Assembly: GCA_025464895.1 (NCBI GenBank)
Contig: JAODMG010000130.1
Coordinates: forward strand, 1 to 45,160
Reading direction: 5' to 3'
Origin: Microbacteriaceae bacterium
GTDB lineage: Bacteria; Actinomycetota; Actinomycetes; Actinomycetales; Microbacteriaceae
DNA: 45,160 nucleotides
The notes beneath the pieces are model-generated. The model ran no database searches. It was given only the letters and a program-made list of their open reading frames with translations, and was not told where the DNA came from. The translations under genes and the position numbers were made by a program. Positions 1 through 8,343 of the stretch are shown piece by piece (position 1 is the first letter of the stretch; each line of letters opens with the position of its first letter).

Positions 1-581
1 GGACGGATGAGGTACGGGGTCGCGATCGTGTTGTCGACGATGAGCGGGATACCGTTCTCGTGCGCGACATCCGCCACCAGGGTGATGTCGAGCACGTTGA
101 TCTTCGGGTTGCCGATCGTTTCGGCGAAGAACAGCTTCGTGTTCGGGCGTACCGCGTTGGCCCACTCGTCCGGGTCATCCTGGTTCTCGACGAAGGTGGT
201 TTCGATGCCGAGCTTGGCGAGCGTGTACTTGAACAGGTTGTACGTTCCGCCGTAGATCGATGACGATGCGACGATGTGATCACCCGCTCGTGCGATGTTC
301 AGCACGGAGAAGGTCGTCGCGGACTGTCCAGAGGAGAGCAGCAGCGCTGCTGTTCCGCCCTCAAGCGCTGCGACGCGCTGTTCGACGACATCCTGGGTCG
401 GGTTCTGGATGCGGGTGTAGATGTTGCCGAACTCGGCGAGGGCGAAGAGGTTCTGGGCGTGCTCGGCGTTTTTGAACACGTACGCCGTGGTCTGATAGAT
501 CGGCGTGGCGCGGGCATTGGTGACCGGGTCGGGCTGTGCGCCGGAGTGGATCTGCTTTGTCTCGAATTTCCAGTCGCTCAT
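1..581 (-). CDS. metY: O-acetylhomoserine sulfhydrylase, 5' part only
   Basis: N-terminal 193 residues of a Cys/Met-metabolism PLP-dependent enzyme; the rest, including the expected PLP-lysine, lies beyond the window edge. The family makes homocysteine from O-acetylhomoserine and sulfide in the cytoplasm (direct sulfhydrylation). The protein begins MSDWKFETKQIHSGAQPDP and has the family's substrate-entry segment (TPIYQTTAYVF), the YTRIQNPT motif, the LEGG turn (ALEGGTAAL), the SSGQSA phosphate-binding stretch and the DNT aspartate motif that contacts the PLP ring. The start at 581 has an AAGGAGA Shine-Dalgarno sequence a few bases upstream. A good promoter lies at 651-679 and a tandem 10-bp repeat sits in the leader. 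Cystathionine gamma-synthase is less likely because of the YTRIQNPT motif. Family assignment is firm; metY rather than a close paralogue is likely. Confidence 0.9.
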   Translation of the reverse strand, partial: MSDWKFETKQIHSGAQPDPVTNARATPIYQTTAYVFKNAEHAQNLFALAEFGNIYTRIQNPTQDVVEQRVAALEGGTAALLLSSGQSATTFSVLNIARAGDHIVASSSIYGGTYNLFKYTLAKLGIETTFVENQDDPDEWANAVRPNTKLFFAETIGNPKINVLDITLVADVAHENGIPLIVDNTIATPYLIR

Positions 582-600
582 TGTGACATCTCCTTGGTTG

Positions 601-622
601 GAACGAATTCTCGAACGAATTC
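601..622. repeat. Tandem 10-bp repeat in the metY leader
   Basis: GAACGAATTC occurs at 601-610 and again, perfectly, at 613-622, one helical turn plus two bases apart. It lies between the predicted transcript start and the start codon of metY, so it could be a repressor site or simply a small slippage duplication. Confidence 0.5.
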
Positions 623-650
623 CTGGGCCGGCGGGTTGCGGCGACATTTG

Positions 651-679
651 AGCTTAGAAACATGCTGCTGAACGGTCAA
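651..679 (-). promoter_or_regulatory. Promoter of metY
   Basis: On the minus strand a -35 box TTGACC (674-679) is followed by a 17-bp spacer and a -10 box TAAGCT (651-656). This predicts a transcript start near 644 and a 5' leader of about 60 nt before the metY start codon. Spacing and both boxes fit a housekeeping sigma promoter. Confidence 0.65.
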
Positions 680-709
680 TGGGAGCCGAAATACGACGTA
701 ACCACGGGT

Positions 710-744
710 TTGACGTTCGCGACTAGTCCTGCGAGAGTAGTTCC
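710..744 (+). promoter_or_regulatory. Leaderless promoter of the PadR gene
   Basis: A -35 box TTGACG (710-715), a 17-bp spacer and a weak -10 box GAGAGT (733-738) are followed by six bases and then the GTG start. The spacing predicts a transcript that begins at or next to the start codon. Confidence 0.45.
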
Positions 745-1314
745 GTGTCATCCATCCGCCTCTTCATTCTCGGCTCTCTCGCCGAACGTGGGCCGATGCA
801 CGGCCACGGCCTGCTCCTGCTCGCGGAAGAAGAGCACATCGACCTCTGGACCGACTTCGCGGCGAGTGCGGTGTACGGCGCGATCAAGCGGCTCGCGGCA
901 GAGGGCCTGATCAGCGATGAGCGGGTCGAGAAACACGGCAACTATCCCGCGCGGCAGGTCTTCCGGATCAGCGACTCCGGCCGGAAGACACTCGATGACC
1001 TCCGCGAGCAGGCGCTGACCGAGATCGTCATCAAACCCGACCCGCTCGATCTCGCGCTGGCCAGGCTCGATCCGGATCGGCTCGACGACCTTCCAGGACT
1101 CATCCAGGGTAGGCTCTCCCAGCTTCGCGAAAGCTACGAATCCGACGGGGCTCGCCTGGAGGAGATCACGCAGCACCTGACCATCGCGGAACGCTGGGCC
1201 ATGCTCCACGAACTCTCCCGCCTTCGAAGCGAAATCGGCTGGCACGAAGAACTTCTCGCGGCACTTCCCGACATCATCAGTGACGAACGGTCACGAAAGG
1301 AACACTCCCCATGA
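745..1314 (+). CDS. PadR family transcriptional regulator
   Basis: 189-residue PadR-type repressor. Residues 3-80 form the winged helix (LFILGSLAERGPMHGHGLLLL...VYGAIKRLAAEGLI), with the HGxxL and YxxIxRLxxxGLI signatures of the family; the rest is the helical C-terminal dimerisation region. PadR proteins normally sense small aromatic or drug-like molecules and repress an adjacent efflux gene. The stop codon overlaps the start of the DHA2 exporter (ATGA at 1311-1314), so the two are translationally coupled and the exporter is the obvious target. The GTG start was chosen because the protein begins directly with the HTH and a promoter is spaced for a leaderless transcript. The inducer cannot be inferred. 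Confidence 0.93.
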   Translation: MSSIRLFILGSLAERGPMHGHGLLLLAEEEHIDLWTDFAASAVYGAIKRLAAEGLISDERVEKHGNYPARQVFRISDSGRKTLDDLREQALTEIVIKPDPLDLALARLDPDRLDDLPGLIQGRLSQLRESYESDGARLEEITQHLTIAERWAMLHELSRLRSEIGWHEELLAALPDIISDERSRKEHSP

Positions 1315-2810
1315 CAGAGAACACCCTCGCTTCGCCGGGAGCTGTCACGGCGCCCCGCGCGGCCTGGCGGGCACTGATCGTGCTGCTCGTCGGCATGTTT
1401 ATGGCACTGCTCGACACCACGATCGTGAACGTCGCACTTCCGACGATCAGAACCAGCCTCGACGCATCGGAGTCGACGCTCTCCTGGATCATTTCCGGCT
1501 ACGCGCTCGCCTACGGGCTCGCCCTCATCCCGGCGGGACGGCTTGGCGACCGGTTCGGTCACAAGTGGGTGTTCTTCAGCGGCCTCGCCCTGTTCACGGT
1601 GGCGAGCCTGGCCTGCGGGCTCGCACAGGACAGCACCCAACTGATCGTCTCCCGCGTCGTGCAGGGGCTCGCCGGCGGCATCTTCTTCCCAGCGGTGACG
1701 GCATTCATCCAGTTGCTGTTCCCCGGGCGGGTACGTGGCAAGGCATTCGCGATCATGGGGGCGGTGATCGGATTCTCGACCGCGGTCGGGCCGATCGCCG
1801 GAGGTCTCATCATCCAGACCATCGGGGACAAGGAGGGCTGGCGCTACGTCTTCGACGTCAACGTTCCGATCGGTGTCATCGCTCTCGTGGCCGCCGCGAT
1901 CATCCTTCCGAAGGGAGAGGGCCGTGCCAAGGCGGGCGGAGTCGACTGGCTCGGGCTGCTGCTCATCTCCGCCGGCCTGATCGCCATCCTGGTTCCGCTG
2001 ATCGAGGGCCAGCAGGACGGATGGCCGCTCTGGACCTACCTGTCGATCGTCGGTGGCCTCGTGCTTCTCGCGCTGTTCTCGTTGTGGGAGGTGCTGTACA
2101 GCAGGCGTGGCAGGAGCCCTCTGGTGCCGCCGCACCTGTTCTCGCACGCGTCATTCACCGGGGGAACGATCCTCGCGCTGGTCTACTTCGCCGCGTTCAC
2201 GAGCATATTCTTCACGATCTCGATCCTCTGGCAGTCCGGGCTCGGCCACACCGCGCTCGAATCAGGGCTCGTCTCGATCCCGTTCGCCATCGGCAGCATC
2301 GTCGGGGCATCGCAGAGCAACCGACTGGCCGCTCGCCTCGGCCGCACCGTGCTCGTCATCGGCACCGCCATGGTGACGGCCGGGCTCGCGGCACTGTGGC
2401 TGATCCTCGCGCTGGTGCCGTCCACCGACCTCACCAATTGGGACCTGCTGGTGCCGCTCCTCGTGGCCGGTATCGGTAGCGGCATGTTCATCGCCCCGAA
2501 CGCCCAGTTCATCGTCGCGACTGTCGATCCGCAGGAGGCCGGAGCGGCCAGCGGTGTCATCGGCACCATGCAGCGGGTCGGCAGCGCGATCGGCATCGCC
2601 GTCATAGGAAGCGTGCTGTTCGGAACGCTCACCATCCCGAAGCCGGTGAGCACCGGTCGACCGACGGCAGCCGAGATCGCGACCAGCGTCGGGATCGGCT
2701 TCTCCCACAGCGCCGCGGTGGCGCTCGCGGTGAGCGCGGCGTTCGCCCTCGTCGCGTTCCTCCTGGTGTTCACCCTGCCGAAGAAGATCGATCGCGGTTA
2801 CGGCGAATAG
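1311..2810 (+). CDS. DHA2-family (14-TM) drug/proton antiporter
   Basis: 499-residue inner-membrane exporter of the EmrB/QacA (DHA2) branch of the major facilitator superfamily. It has about 14 hydrophobic segments. The first helix contains LDTTIVNVALPTI, diagnostic of DHA2 exporters; motif A (GRLGDRFGHKW) follows helix 2, and an antiporter motif C-like stretch (STAVGPIAGGLI) is in helix 5. It presumably expels a hydrophobic drug or toxic metabolite in exchange for protons. It starts inside the stop codon of the PadR gene, so expression is likely controlled by that regulator. The substrate is unknown. Confidence 0.94.
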   Translation: MTENTLASPGAVTAPRAAWRALIVLLVGMFMALLDTTIVNVALPTIRTSLDASESTLSWIISGYALAYGLALIPAGRLGDRFGHKWVFFSGLALFTVASLACGLAQDSTQLIVSRVVQGLAGGIFFPAVTAFIQLLFPGRVRGKAFAIMGAVIGFSTAVGPIAGGLIIQTIGDKEGWRYVFDVNVPIGVIALVAAAIILPKGEGRAKAGGVDWLGLLLISAGLIAILVPLIEGQQDGWPLWTYLSIVGGLVLLALFSLWEVLYSRRGRSPLVPPHLFSHASFTGGTILALVYFAAFTSIFFTISILWQSGLGHTALESGLVSIPFAIGSIVGASQSNRLAARLGRTVLVIGTAMVTAGLAALWLILALVPSTDLTNWDLLVPLLVAGIGSGMFIAPNAQFIVATVDPQEAGAASGVIGTMQRVGSAIGIAVIGSVLFGTLTIPKPVSTGRPTAAEIATSVGIGFSHSAAVALAVSAAFALVAFLLVFTLPKKIDRGYGE

Positions 2811-2852
2811 CCGGGGGCCGTCCCGAATCCCCCTCGTAGCTGAATGCCGGCT

Positions 2853-2871
2853 CGATTCCTGCTGGGAATCG
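2853..2871 (+). terminator. Hairpin after the DHA2 exporter
   Basis: A perfect 7-bp inverted repeat (CGATTCC, loop TGCTG, GGAATCG) lies 43 bases after the exporter stop codon. There is no U-run, so it may be a weak terminator or an mRNA-end stabiliser. Confidence 0.35.
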
Positions 2872-2973
2872 GTGGGAAGTGCGGTGTTCGGCGCCAATGA
2901 GGAGGCACGGCTGCCGGTACGGTCTTAACTGCGGCAAACCGAGTCGCCGCAGGAATTGAATGGAAGAGGGCTA

Positions 2974-3750
2974 GTGAGCGCGAGACGAGTGGTGGTGACC
3001 GGGGCGAGCTCCGGAATCGGAGCGGCGACCGTGCGGTTGTTCCGCCAGCGCGGCTGGGATGTCGTCGGAGTCGCCCGTCGCACCGACCGGCTCGAGGCGC
3101 TCGCTGCCGAGACAGGCGCGGACGTCTTCACGGCAGACCTGACCGACCAGCAGCAGGTCGACGCGTTGCGCGACCACCTCCGCTCAACCGGCGCGGTGCA
3201 CGCGCTCGTCAACAACGCCGGTGGCGCCTTCGGACTCGCCTCGGTCGAGGACGGCGATCCGGATGACTGGGCACGCATGTACGACGTGAACGTGATCGCG
3301 GTGAAGCGGGTCACCAGCGCGCTCCTGCCACTGCTGCGCTCGGCGGCAGTGGACGGCGGGCACGCCGACATCCTCACGGTCACCTCCATCGCCGGGCACA
3401 TCGCCTATGAGGGTGGTGGAGGATACAACGCGGCCAAGTTTGCGGCCCACGCCATGGTCGGCGTGCTGCGGCTCGAGTTGGCCGGAGAGCCGATCCGCGT
3501 CATCGAGGTCGCGCCGGGCATGGTCAAGACCGACGAGTTCTCGCTCGTGCGCTTCGCAGGCGACCAGTCGAGGGCCGATGCCGTCTACGCCAACGTGCCG
3601 AATCCGCTGTACGCGGAGGACATCGCCGAGTCGATCGTGCACGCCCTCGAGCTTCCCGGGCACGTGAACCTCGACCTGGTCACGATCAAGCCGGTCGCGC
3701 AGGCTGCGCCGCACAAGGTGATCCGCGGAGAGCTCGCCCCGAAGCTCTAG
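2974..3750 (+). CDS. SDR family NAD(P)-dependent oxidoreductase
   Basis: About 258-residue classical short-chain dehydrogenase. The Rossmann glycine motif TGASSGIG is at the N-terminus, followed by the NNAG motif (LVNNAGGAFG), the catalytic serine (TVTSIAG), the catalytic YxxxK (YNAAK) and the cofactor segment PGMVKT. An arginine pair after beta-2 (VARRTDRL) suggests NADP preference. The GTG at 2974 was chosen because GGAAGAGGG lies at a proper distance upstream; a TTG at 2956 in the same frame is an alternative. The C-terminus (ITIKP-like) resembles the YdfG/serine-dehydrogenase-like SDR subgroup, but the substrate is not determined. Its stop is only 2 bp from the stop of the convergent M20 gene. 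Confidence 0.92.
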   Translation: MSARRVVVTGASSGIGAATVRLFRQRGWDVVGVARRTDRLEALAAETGADVFTADLTDQQQVDALRDHLRSTGAVHALVNNAGGAFGLASVEDGDPDDWARMYDVNVIAVKRVTSALLPLLRSAAVDGGHADILTVTSIAGHIAYEGGGGYNAAKFAAHAMVGVLRLELAGEPIRVIEVAPGMVKTDEFSLVRFAGDQSRADAVYANVPNPLYAEDIAESIVHALELPGHVNLDLVTIKPVAQAAPHKVIRGELAPKL

Positions 3751-3752
3751 CG

Positions 3753-4994
3753 TTACTCGGAGCGGGTTGCCGCGGCGATTTCGTCGAGGCGGGCGAAGGC
3801 CAGCGCGGCGAGGTAGGCGGCGGCATCCGGCAGCACGCTGTCGTCGAACAACGCCAGGTTGGAATGGTTGTACGGCGCGGTCGCCGGGTCGAGCTCCGGC
3901 GGGCAGGCTCCAATGAAAATGAACGCACCCGGAACGGCGTGCAGCACAGCCGCGAAGTCTTCAGCCCCACCGATCGGCGTCGGGGCGATGGTGAATCGCT
4001 CGGTGCCGAACATCTCTATCGCGACCCGTCCGGCGAGGTCGGTATGCCGCTCGTCGTTGATCACCGGGGCGGTGACCGAGAGAAAAGTCGACTCGGCGGT
4101 GAGCCCGTGCGCGTCGGCGATGCCGTCGACGAGTGCGATGCTGTGGCGCTCGATGGCGGCGAGCGATGCATCCGAGAATGTACGGATGGTCGCGCCGAAC
4201 GACGCCGTGTTCGGAATGACGTTGTTGGTGCCGACCTCTCCTCCTCGGATCCACCCGACGGTGAGGATGACCGGATCGAACGCGCTGAACCGGCGGGTGA
4301 CCATCGTCTGCAGGCCGGCGATGATCTCCGCGGCGACCTGGATCGGGTCGAGGGCGAGGTGCGGGGCAGAACCGTGGCCGCCGCGTCCGTTGACGGTGAC
4401 ATCGAGCGTCGCCGAGCCTGCCATCAGTGGTCCCGGCTTCGTCCAGACGGTTCCGAGGGGCTGGGATGTGGTCACGTGCAGCGCGTACGCCCCGACCAAC
4501 TCACCACCGGCTAGTTCCAGTGCGCCTTCATCGAGCATCCGATCCGCGCCGTTGTCGCCCTCCTCGCCCGGTTGGAAGAGGAACAGGACCTCGCCGGCCA
4601 GGCGGTCCTTGTGGGTGGCGAGGAGGTGGATGGCACCGACGCCGATCGCAGCGTGCAAGTCGTGGCCGCAGGCGTGCATCCTTCCCGGAATCTCACTCGC
4701 GAAGTCGAGCCCGGTGTCCTCGTGCAGCGCGAGGGCGTCGAGGTCGGCTCGCAGCACGACGGTCGGGCCCGGCAGATCTCCGACTATTCGGACGACGGCG
4801 GACGAAATCGTCGAAGAGCGGGTGATCTCGAGGCCGAGCTCCTCGATCGACGCGAGCACCCGATCGAGGGTCTCTGGCAGATCCAGCCCAAGTTCCGGCC
4901 TGCGATGGATGTCGCGGCGAACCTCTCGAAGCGGTGCCAGGTAGCCCTGAGCCTCGTCGGCCAACTCTCGTAACTGCATCCGCTCGGAACCCAT
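3753..4994 (-). CDS. M20 family metallo-amidohydrolase
   Basis: About 413-residue cytoplasmic amidohydrolase of the M20D (hippurate/IAA-amino acid hydrolase, AmhX-like) group. Metal and catalytic motifs are visible: MHACGHDLHAAIG, FLFQPGEEGDNGA with the metal-binding glutamates, the lid-domain GGHGSAPHLALDP, and the C-terminal GGAEDFA and YNHSN motifs. Such enzymes hydrolyse N-acyl amino acids or amide conjugates. The ATG at 4994 has GGAGAG 10 nt upstream; ATG 4979 is a possible alternative. It begins 34 bp after the MFS gene stop and the two probably form an operon for import and deacylation of a conjugate. Confidence 0.9.
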   Translation of the reverse strand: MGSERMQLRELADEAQGYLAPLREVRRDIHRRPELGLDLPETLDRVLASIEELGLEITRSSTISSAVVRIVGDLPGPTVVLRADLDALALHEDTGLDFASEIPGRMHACGHDLHAAIGVGAIHLLATHKDRLAGEVLFLFQPGEEGDNGADRMLDEGALELAGGELVGAYALHVTTSQPLGTVWTKPGPLMAGSATLDVTVNGRGGHGSAPHLALDPIQVAAEIIAGLQTMVTRRFSAFDPVILTVGWIRGGEVGTNNVIPNTASFGATIRTFSDASLAAIERHSIALVDGIADAHGLTAESTFLSVTAPVINDERHTDLAGRVAIEMFGTERFTIAPTPIGGAEDFAAVLHAVPGAFIFIGACPPELDPATAPYNHSNLALFDDSVLPDAAAYLAALAFARLDEIAAATRSE

Positions 4995-5028
4995 AGCAGC
5001 CAGTCTCTCCGGTCGGGGCGCCGCAGCG

Positions 5029-6462
5029 CTACTCGACGGCATCCGCGAACGCGAGCTTCGGCACGAAGAACAGCAGCACGGCGGCGATGAGCGCACCGAC
5101 CCCGCAGATCACCCAGACCGTCATGTAGCCGAGCAGGCTCGACGCGGTGCCCGCGGCCGCAGTCAGGACGCCAGCCGCGAGCACGATGCCGAAGACGGCG
5201 GACGCGAACGAGCCGCCGATGGTCTTGGTCGTGTTGGTCAACGCGGCCGCGATGCCGGTCTGGCCATGGGGTGCCGCCGCTGCGGCCGCTGCGGGCATTG
5301 CGCCGACGAGGGCGCCGGAACCGAGTCCGACCACGATCATGTTCAGGAAGACCTGCCAGACCTGCAGGTGGAATGGGATGAAGAGCAGGTATCCGACGGC
5401 GACGAAGAACGCGGCGACGATGAGGGTCGCCCGCGGCGACAGCCGCCTGGACAGCAGCGGGAACAGTACAGCGCCGACGATCATCGAGATCAGGTAGACG
5501 CCGATGAGCGTCGAGCGATCGCCAGAGTCGAGCCCGAGACCGTAGCCGTTGGACGGATCGGTTCCGGCATAGGTGCTGAGTGGGGCCTGCGCGCCGAGCA
5601 GGCTGATGCCGATCAGGCCCGCGGTGAGTTGGACCGGCCACATGGTCGGTTGGCGCAGCACCCTGACGTCGATCGCCGGGTCATCCTTCGTTAATTCGTA
5701 TCGTCCGAACGGGATGAACACCAGGACGCCTGCGGCTATCAGCAGGTAGACCCACCAGGCGTCCGGGCCGTCGATTCGCAGGAAGGTGAGCCCTGAGGTG
5801 ATGAGCAGCAGGCCGGTGGTCAGGATGCCGAAGCCGACGATGTCGAGTGATCGCCCCCGGATCGGGGTGGACTCTGGGACTCCGAACAGGATCGCGAAGA
5901 ACACCAGGGTAACCGCGATGGCCGGAACGGTGAGCGTGAGCGGAACATTGTCGCCGAACCAGCCGAAGACGCGTCCGCCGAGGAGGGCGCCGATGATCGC
6001 GCCGGCCTCCAGGGCGACGACCAGGAAGGCCGCGGCCTTGCGTGTCTGGGATGCTCCGGTGCCGGTCCGCCGGCCCCGGTCGAAGATGAGTGCGACCTCG
6101 AGCGGCAGCCAGACGACATAGAAACCCTGAAGCGCCCAGGCGATCAGGAAGGTGGTGAAGTTGTCCGCGAAGACGAGCGCCCAGCTGGCCGCGGCGGTCA
6201 GCACGGTCGACACCAGCAGGATGCGCTTGTGGCCGTACATGTCGCCGAGCTTCGCGAGGATCGGGACGACGAGGGCCGACAGGAGGAGTTGCGCCGCCTC
6301 AAACCAGTTGAAGTCGGCGTCCTTGATACCCAGGTAGTGCACCAGGTCGCTGATCAGCGGCACGTAATAGCCCTGCAGGATGCCGCTCACCAATTCCACC
6401 AGGAACAGGTATCCGATCAGGCCGATGGTGATCGCGCCGGCCTTGCCGCGAAGGAGTGTCAT
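5029..6462 (-). CDS. MFS transporter
   Basis: 477-residue multi-spanning membrane protein with 12-14 predicted hydrophobic helices. Motif A is present as AKLGDMYGHKR, and the helix-5 region carries GAIIGALLGGRVFGWFG. The first 30 residues run straight into TM1 (GLIGYLFLVELVSGILQGYY). It lies directly upstream of the M20 amidohydrolase on the same strand, so the substrate could be an acylated amino acid or small peptide; this is an inference from neighbourhood only. A TAGCAT box six bases before the start codon predicts a leaderless transcript. Confidence 0.9.
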   Translation of the reverse strand: MTLLRGKAGAITIGLIGYLFLVELVSGILQGYYVPLISDLVHYLGIKDADFNWFEAAQLLLSALVVPILAKLGDMYGHKRILLVSTVLTAAASWALVFADNFTTFLIAWALQGFYVVWLPLEVALIFDRGRRTGTGASQTRKAAAFLVVALEAGAIIGALLGGRVFGWFGDNVPLTLTVPAIAVTLVFFAILFGVPESTPIRGRSLDIVGFGILTTGLLLITSGLTFLRIDGPDAWWVYLLIAAGVLVFIPFGRYELTKDDPAIDVRVLRQPTMWPVQLTAGLIGISLLGAQAPLSTYAGTDPSNGYGLGLDSGDRSTLIGVYLISMIVGAVLFPLLSRRLSPRATLIVAAFFVAVGYLLFIPFHLQVWQVFLNMIVVGLGSGALVGAMPAAAAAAAPHGQTGIAAALTNTTKTIGGSFASAVFGIVLAAGVLTAAAGTASSLLGYMTVWVICGVGALIAAVLLFFVPKLAFADAVE

Positions 6463-6474
6463 GATCGGATGCTA
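6463..6474 (-). promoter_or_regulatory. Leaderless -10 element of the MFS/M20 operon
   Basis: On the minus strand TAGCAT (6469-6474) is followed by exactly six bases and the ATG. No Shine-Dalgarno sequence is present. This fits the TANNNT-N6-start pattern seen at many genes in this window. Confidence 0.55.
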
Positions 6475-6549
6475 GCGGCAGCCGAAGGCCCTCGCCGTCG
6501 CCGCACGGTCGTGGTGCGCTCGCGCGCGCGCACATCCGCCGCTCGGCCA

Positions 6550-6561
6550 TAGTCTCGTTGG
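6550..6561 (+). promoter_or_regulatory. Leaderless -10 element of ung
   Basis: TAGTCT (6550-6555), six bases, then ATG. No clear -35 box and no Shine-Dalgarno sequence. Confidence 0.5.
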
Positions 6562-7281
6562 ATGAACGCTGATCCAGACCGAAGGCCGATGGGCGAACTG
6601 GTCGAGCTGGTCGAGCCTGGGTGGGCGGCCGCGCTCGAACCCGCGGAGGGCACGATCGCGGCACTCGGCGACTTTCTCCGGGCGGAATCCGCGAGTGGCC
6701 GGGGCTATCTTCCGAAGGGCGACCAGGTGCTTCGCGCCTTCGGCTACCCGCTGGCGGATGTTCGGGTGCTGATAGTCGGGCAGGACCCGTACCCGACGCC
6801 GGGACATCCGATCGGCCTGTCCTTCGCCGTGAACAGGGCGGTGAGGCCCCTGCCGCGAAGCCTGCAGAACATCTACCGCGAGTTGAGGGACGACCTGGGG
6901 TTGGCCACCCCTCCGCATGGTGATCTGAGCGCGTGGGCCGAAAACGGGGTGATGCTACTGAACCGAGTGCTGACCGTTCAGCCCGGCCGATCCGGTGCCC
7001 ATCGTGGGCGTGGCTGGGAGTCGGTGACCGAGCTGGCGATCCGCTCACTGGTCGCCCGCGGAACTCCTCTTGTCGCGATCCTGTGGGGAAAGGATGCGCA
7101 GTCGCTCGCGCCACTGCTCGGCAGCACACCGGTGATCGCCTCCGCACATCCGAGTCCGCTGTCGGCGTCCGGCGGATTCTTCGGGTCGAAGCCGTTCAGC
7201 CGGGCCAATGCTGCGCTCGGGCAGCTCGGCGCTCCTCCGGTCGACTGGTCGCTCGACCCGCGAACGGCCGTCACGGAGTAA
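6562..7281 (+). CDS. ung: Uracil-DNA glycosylase (family 1)
   Basis: 239-residue base-excision-repair enzyme that removes uracil from DNA. The water-activating loop GQDPYP holds the catalytic Asp (about residue 75), the uracil-binding region includes GLSFAV, and the minor-groove intercalation loop [13 protein letters not shown] carries the conserved His (about 196). The length is normal for Ung. It appears to be a single-gene unit between the leaderless MFS operon and the leaderless GNAT gene. Confidence 0.97.
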   Translation: MNADPDRRPMGELVELVEPGWAAALEPAEGTIAALGDFLRAESASGRGYLPKGDQVLRAFGYPLADVRVLIVGQDPYPTPGHPIGLSFAVNRAVRPLPRSLQNIYRELRDDLGLATPPHGDLSAWAENGVMLLNRVLTVQPGRSGAHRGRGWESVTELAIRSLVARGTPLVAILWGKDAQSLAPLLGSTPVIASAHPSPLSASGGFFGSKPFSRANAALGQLGAPPVDWSLDPRTAVTE

Positions 7282-7301
7282 CGTTTTCGTGGGGACGAAA
7301 G

Positions 7302-7313
7302 TAGGCTCGGAGA
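7302..7313 (+). promoter_or_regulatory. Leaderless -10 element of the GNAT gene
   Basis: TAGGCT (7302-7307), six bases CGGAGA, then ATG. The six bases also contain GGAGA, too close to the start to act as a normal Shine-Dalgarno sequence. Confidence 0.5.
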
Positions 7314-7892
7314 ATGCTCGAAGAGGAATACCAGGCGACTCACCGACCAAAAGAGGCTCTGCGCAATCATCCTCCGTTGGCGACGCCGTTCGAGTACACG
7401 ATCCGGGATGCTCGCCCGGAAGACCTCCCGAACGTTCGCGAGATCTACAACCACTACGTCGCGAACTCGACCGTGACCTTCGACGAGATCCCGATGACAC
7501 TGAAGGGGCTGCGGTCGAAGTTCCAGCACCTGACCAAGCTCGGGATGCCATTCCTGGTGGCGGAGAGTCCGAGTGGGCAGATCCTCGGGTACGCCTACGT
7601 CTATCCGTGGAAAGAGAAGGCGGCGTACCGCTACACGGTCGAGAACTCGATCTACCTCGGACCGGCAGCGACCGGCAAGGGTCTCGGCAACGCCCTTCTC
7701 GCCGAACTGATCACCCGCTCAAAAGAGGCCGGACTCAAAGAGATCATCGCGGTGATCGCCGACAAGGGCGCCGAGGCGTCCATCGCGATGCACAGGAACT
7801 TCGGTTTCAAGGAGATCGGGCACATGGGCAAGGTCGGCTTCAAGTTCGGCCGCTGGCTCGGAACAGTGCTTATGCAGAAGTCGCTCAAATAG
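7314..7892 (+). CDS. GNAT N-acetyltransferase, phosphinothricin acetyltransferase-like
   Basis: 192-residue acetyltransferase. After a variable stretch of about 30 residues it shows the Pat/Bar/MnaT pattern: IRDARPEDLPNVREIYNHYV, TFDEIP, GYAYVYPWKEKAAYRYTVENSIYL, the acetyl-CoA loop in the degenerate form TGKGLGNALL (usually R/QxxGxG), and HRNFGFKEIGHMGKVGFKFGRWLG near the end. Family members N-acetylate phosphinothricin, methionine derivatives or other amino acids. The natural substrate here is unknown. The gene is monocistronic and convergent with the SMR gene 19 bp downstream. Confidence 0.9.
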   Translation: MLEEEYQATHRPKEALRNHPPLATPFEYTIRDARPEDLPNVREIYNHYVANSTVTFDEIPMTLKGLRSKFQHLTKLGMPFLVAESPSGQILGYAYVYPWKEKAAYRYTVENSIYLGPAATGKGLGNALLAELITRSKEAGLKEIIAVIADKGAEASIAMHRNFGFKEIGHMGKVGFKFGRWLGTVLMQKSLK

Positions 7893-7911
7893 CCGATCGG
7901 TCAACGCTTTC

Positions 7912-8238
7912 TCAGTGCTTACCGCCGAGTTCGAGGAGACCGACGCCGAGGATCACCAGGGCCATCCCGGCGATCTGCGTCCAGGTCAGCGACTCCTTGA
8001 ACAGCAGCCAGCTGATGACGACGACGAGGACGACACCGACTCCGGCCCAGATGGCGTAGGCGATTCCGAGTGGAACCCCCTTGGCCAGCGACTGCGCCAG
8101 CATGGCGAATGCCAGGATGTAGCCCACCCCGACGATGGCATATGGCACGACCTTGTTGCCGTCGCCGGTGGTGAACTTGAGTGCGGTCGTCGCGAAGACT
8201 TCCGCGACGATGGCGATGGCGAGGTAGAGGTAACCCAT
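7912..8238 (-). CDS. SMR family small multidrug transporter
   Basis: 108-residue, four-helix inner-membrane protein of the EmrE/SugE/QacE family. The essential membrane glutamate is present in helix 1 (AIVAEVFATTALK, Glu13), and helices 2-4 carry the YxxxFxxLxxxLxxxPLGIAYAIWAGVG and GMALVILGV motifs. SMR dimers exchange protons for quaternary ammonium compounds or, in the Gdx branch, guanidinium; the PLGIAYAIWAGVGVV sequence favours the EmrE/QacC-like branch. A GGGGA stretch sits upstream of the ATG. Confidence 0.94.
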   Translation of the reverse strand: MGYLYLAIAIVAEVFATTALKFTTGDGNKVVPYAIVGVGYILAFAMLAQSLAKGVPLGIAYAIWAGVGVVLVVVISWLLFKESLTWTQIAGMALVILGVGLLELGGKH

Positions 8239-8331
8239 CAGCTGCCGTCCCCGCTGCGCGCTCGTTCATCGATCATGACGATTGCTTTCGTTCCTGCGCG
8301 TCGAACCTCATGGTCCGACGCTACCCGGCGG

Positions 8332-8343
8332 TACAGTCGATTC
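8332..8343 (+). promoter_or_regulatory. Leaderless -10 element of the gene at 8344
   Basis: TACAGT (8332-8337), six bases, then ATG; no Shine-Dalgarno sequence. Confidence 0.5.

Noticed and set aside
581-650. SAM or other riboswitch in the metY leader
   Set aside because: The leader of about 60 nt is too short and shows no riboswitch consensus, only the tandem 10-bp repeat.
1134-2147. Long minus-strand open frame opposite the DHA2 exporter
   Set aside because: Composition is the Arg/Gly/Asp/His-rich pattern of a high-GC antisense shadow; the plus-strand exporter is unmistakable.
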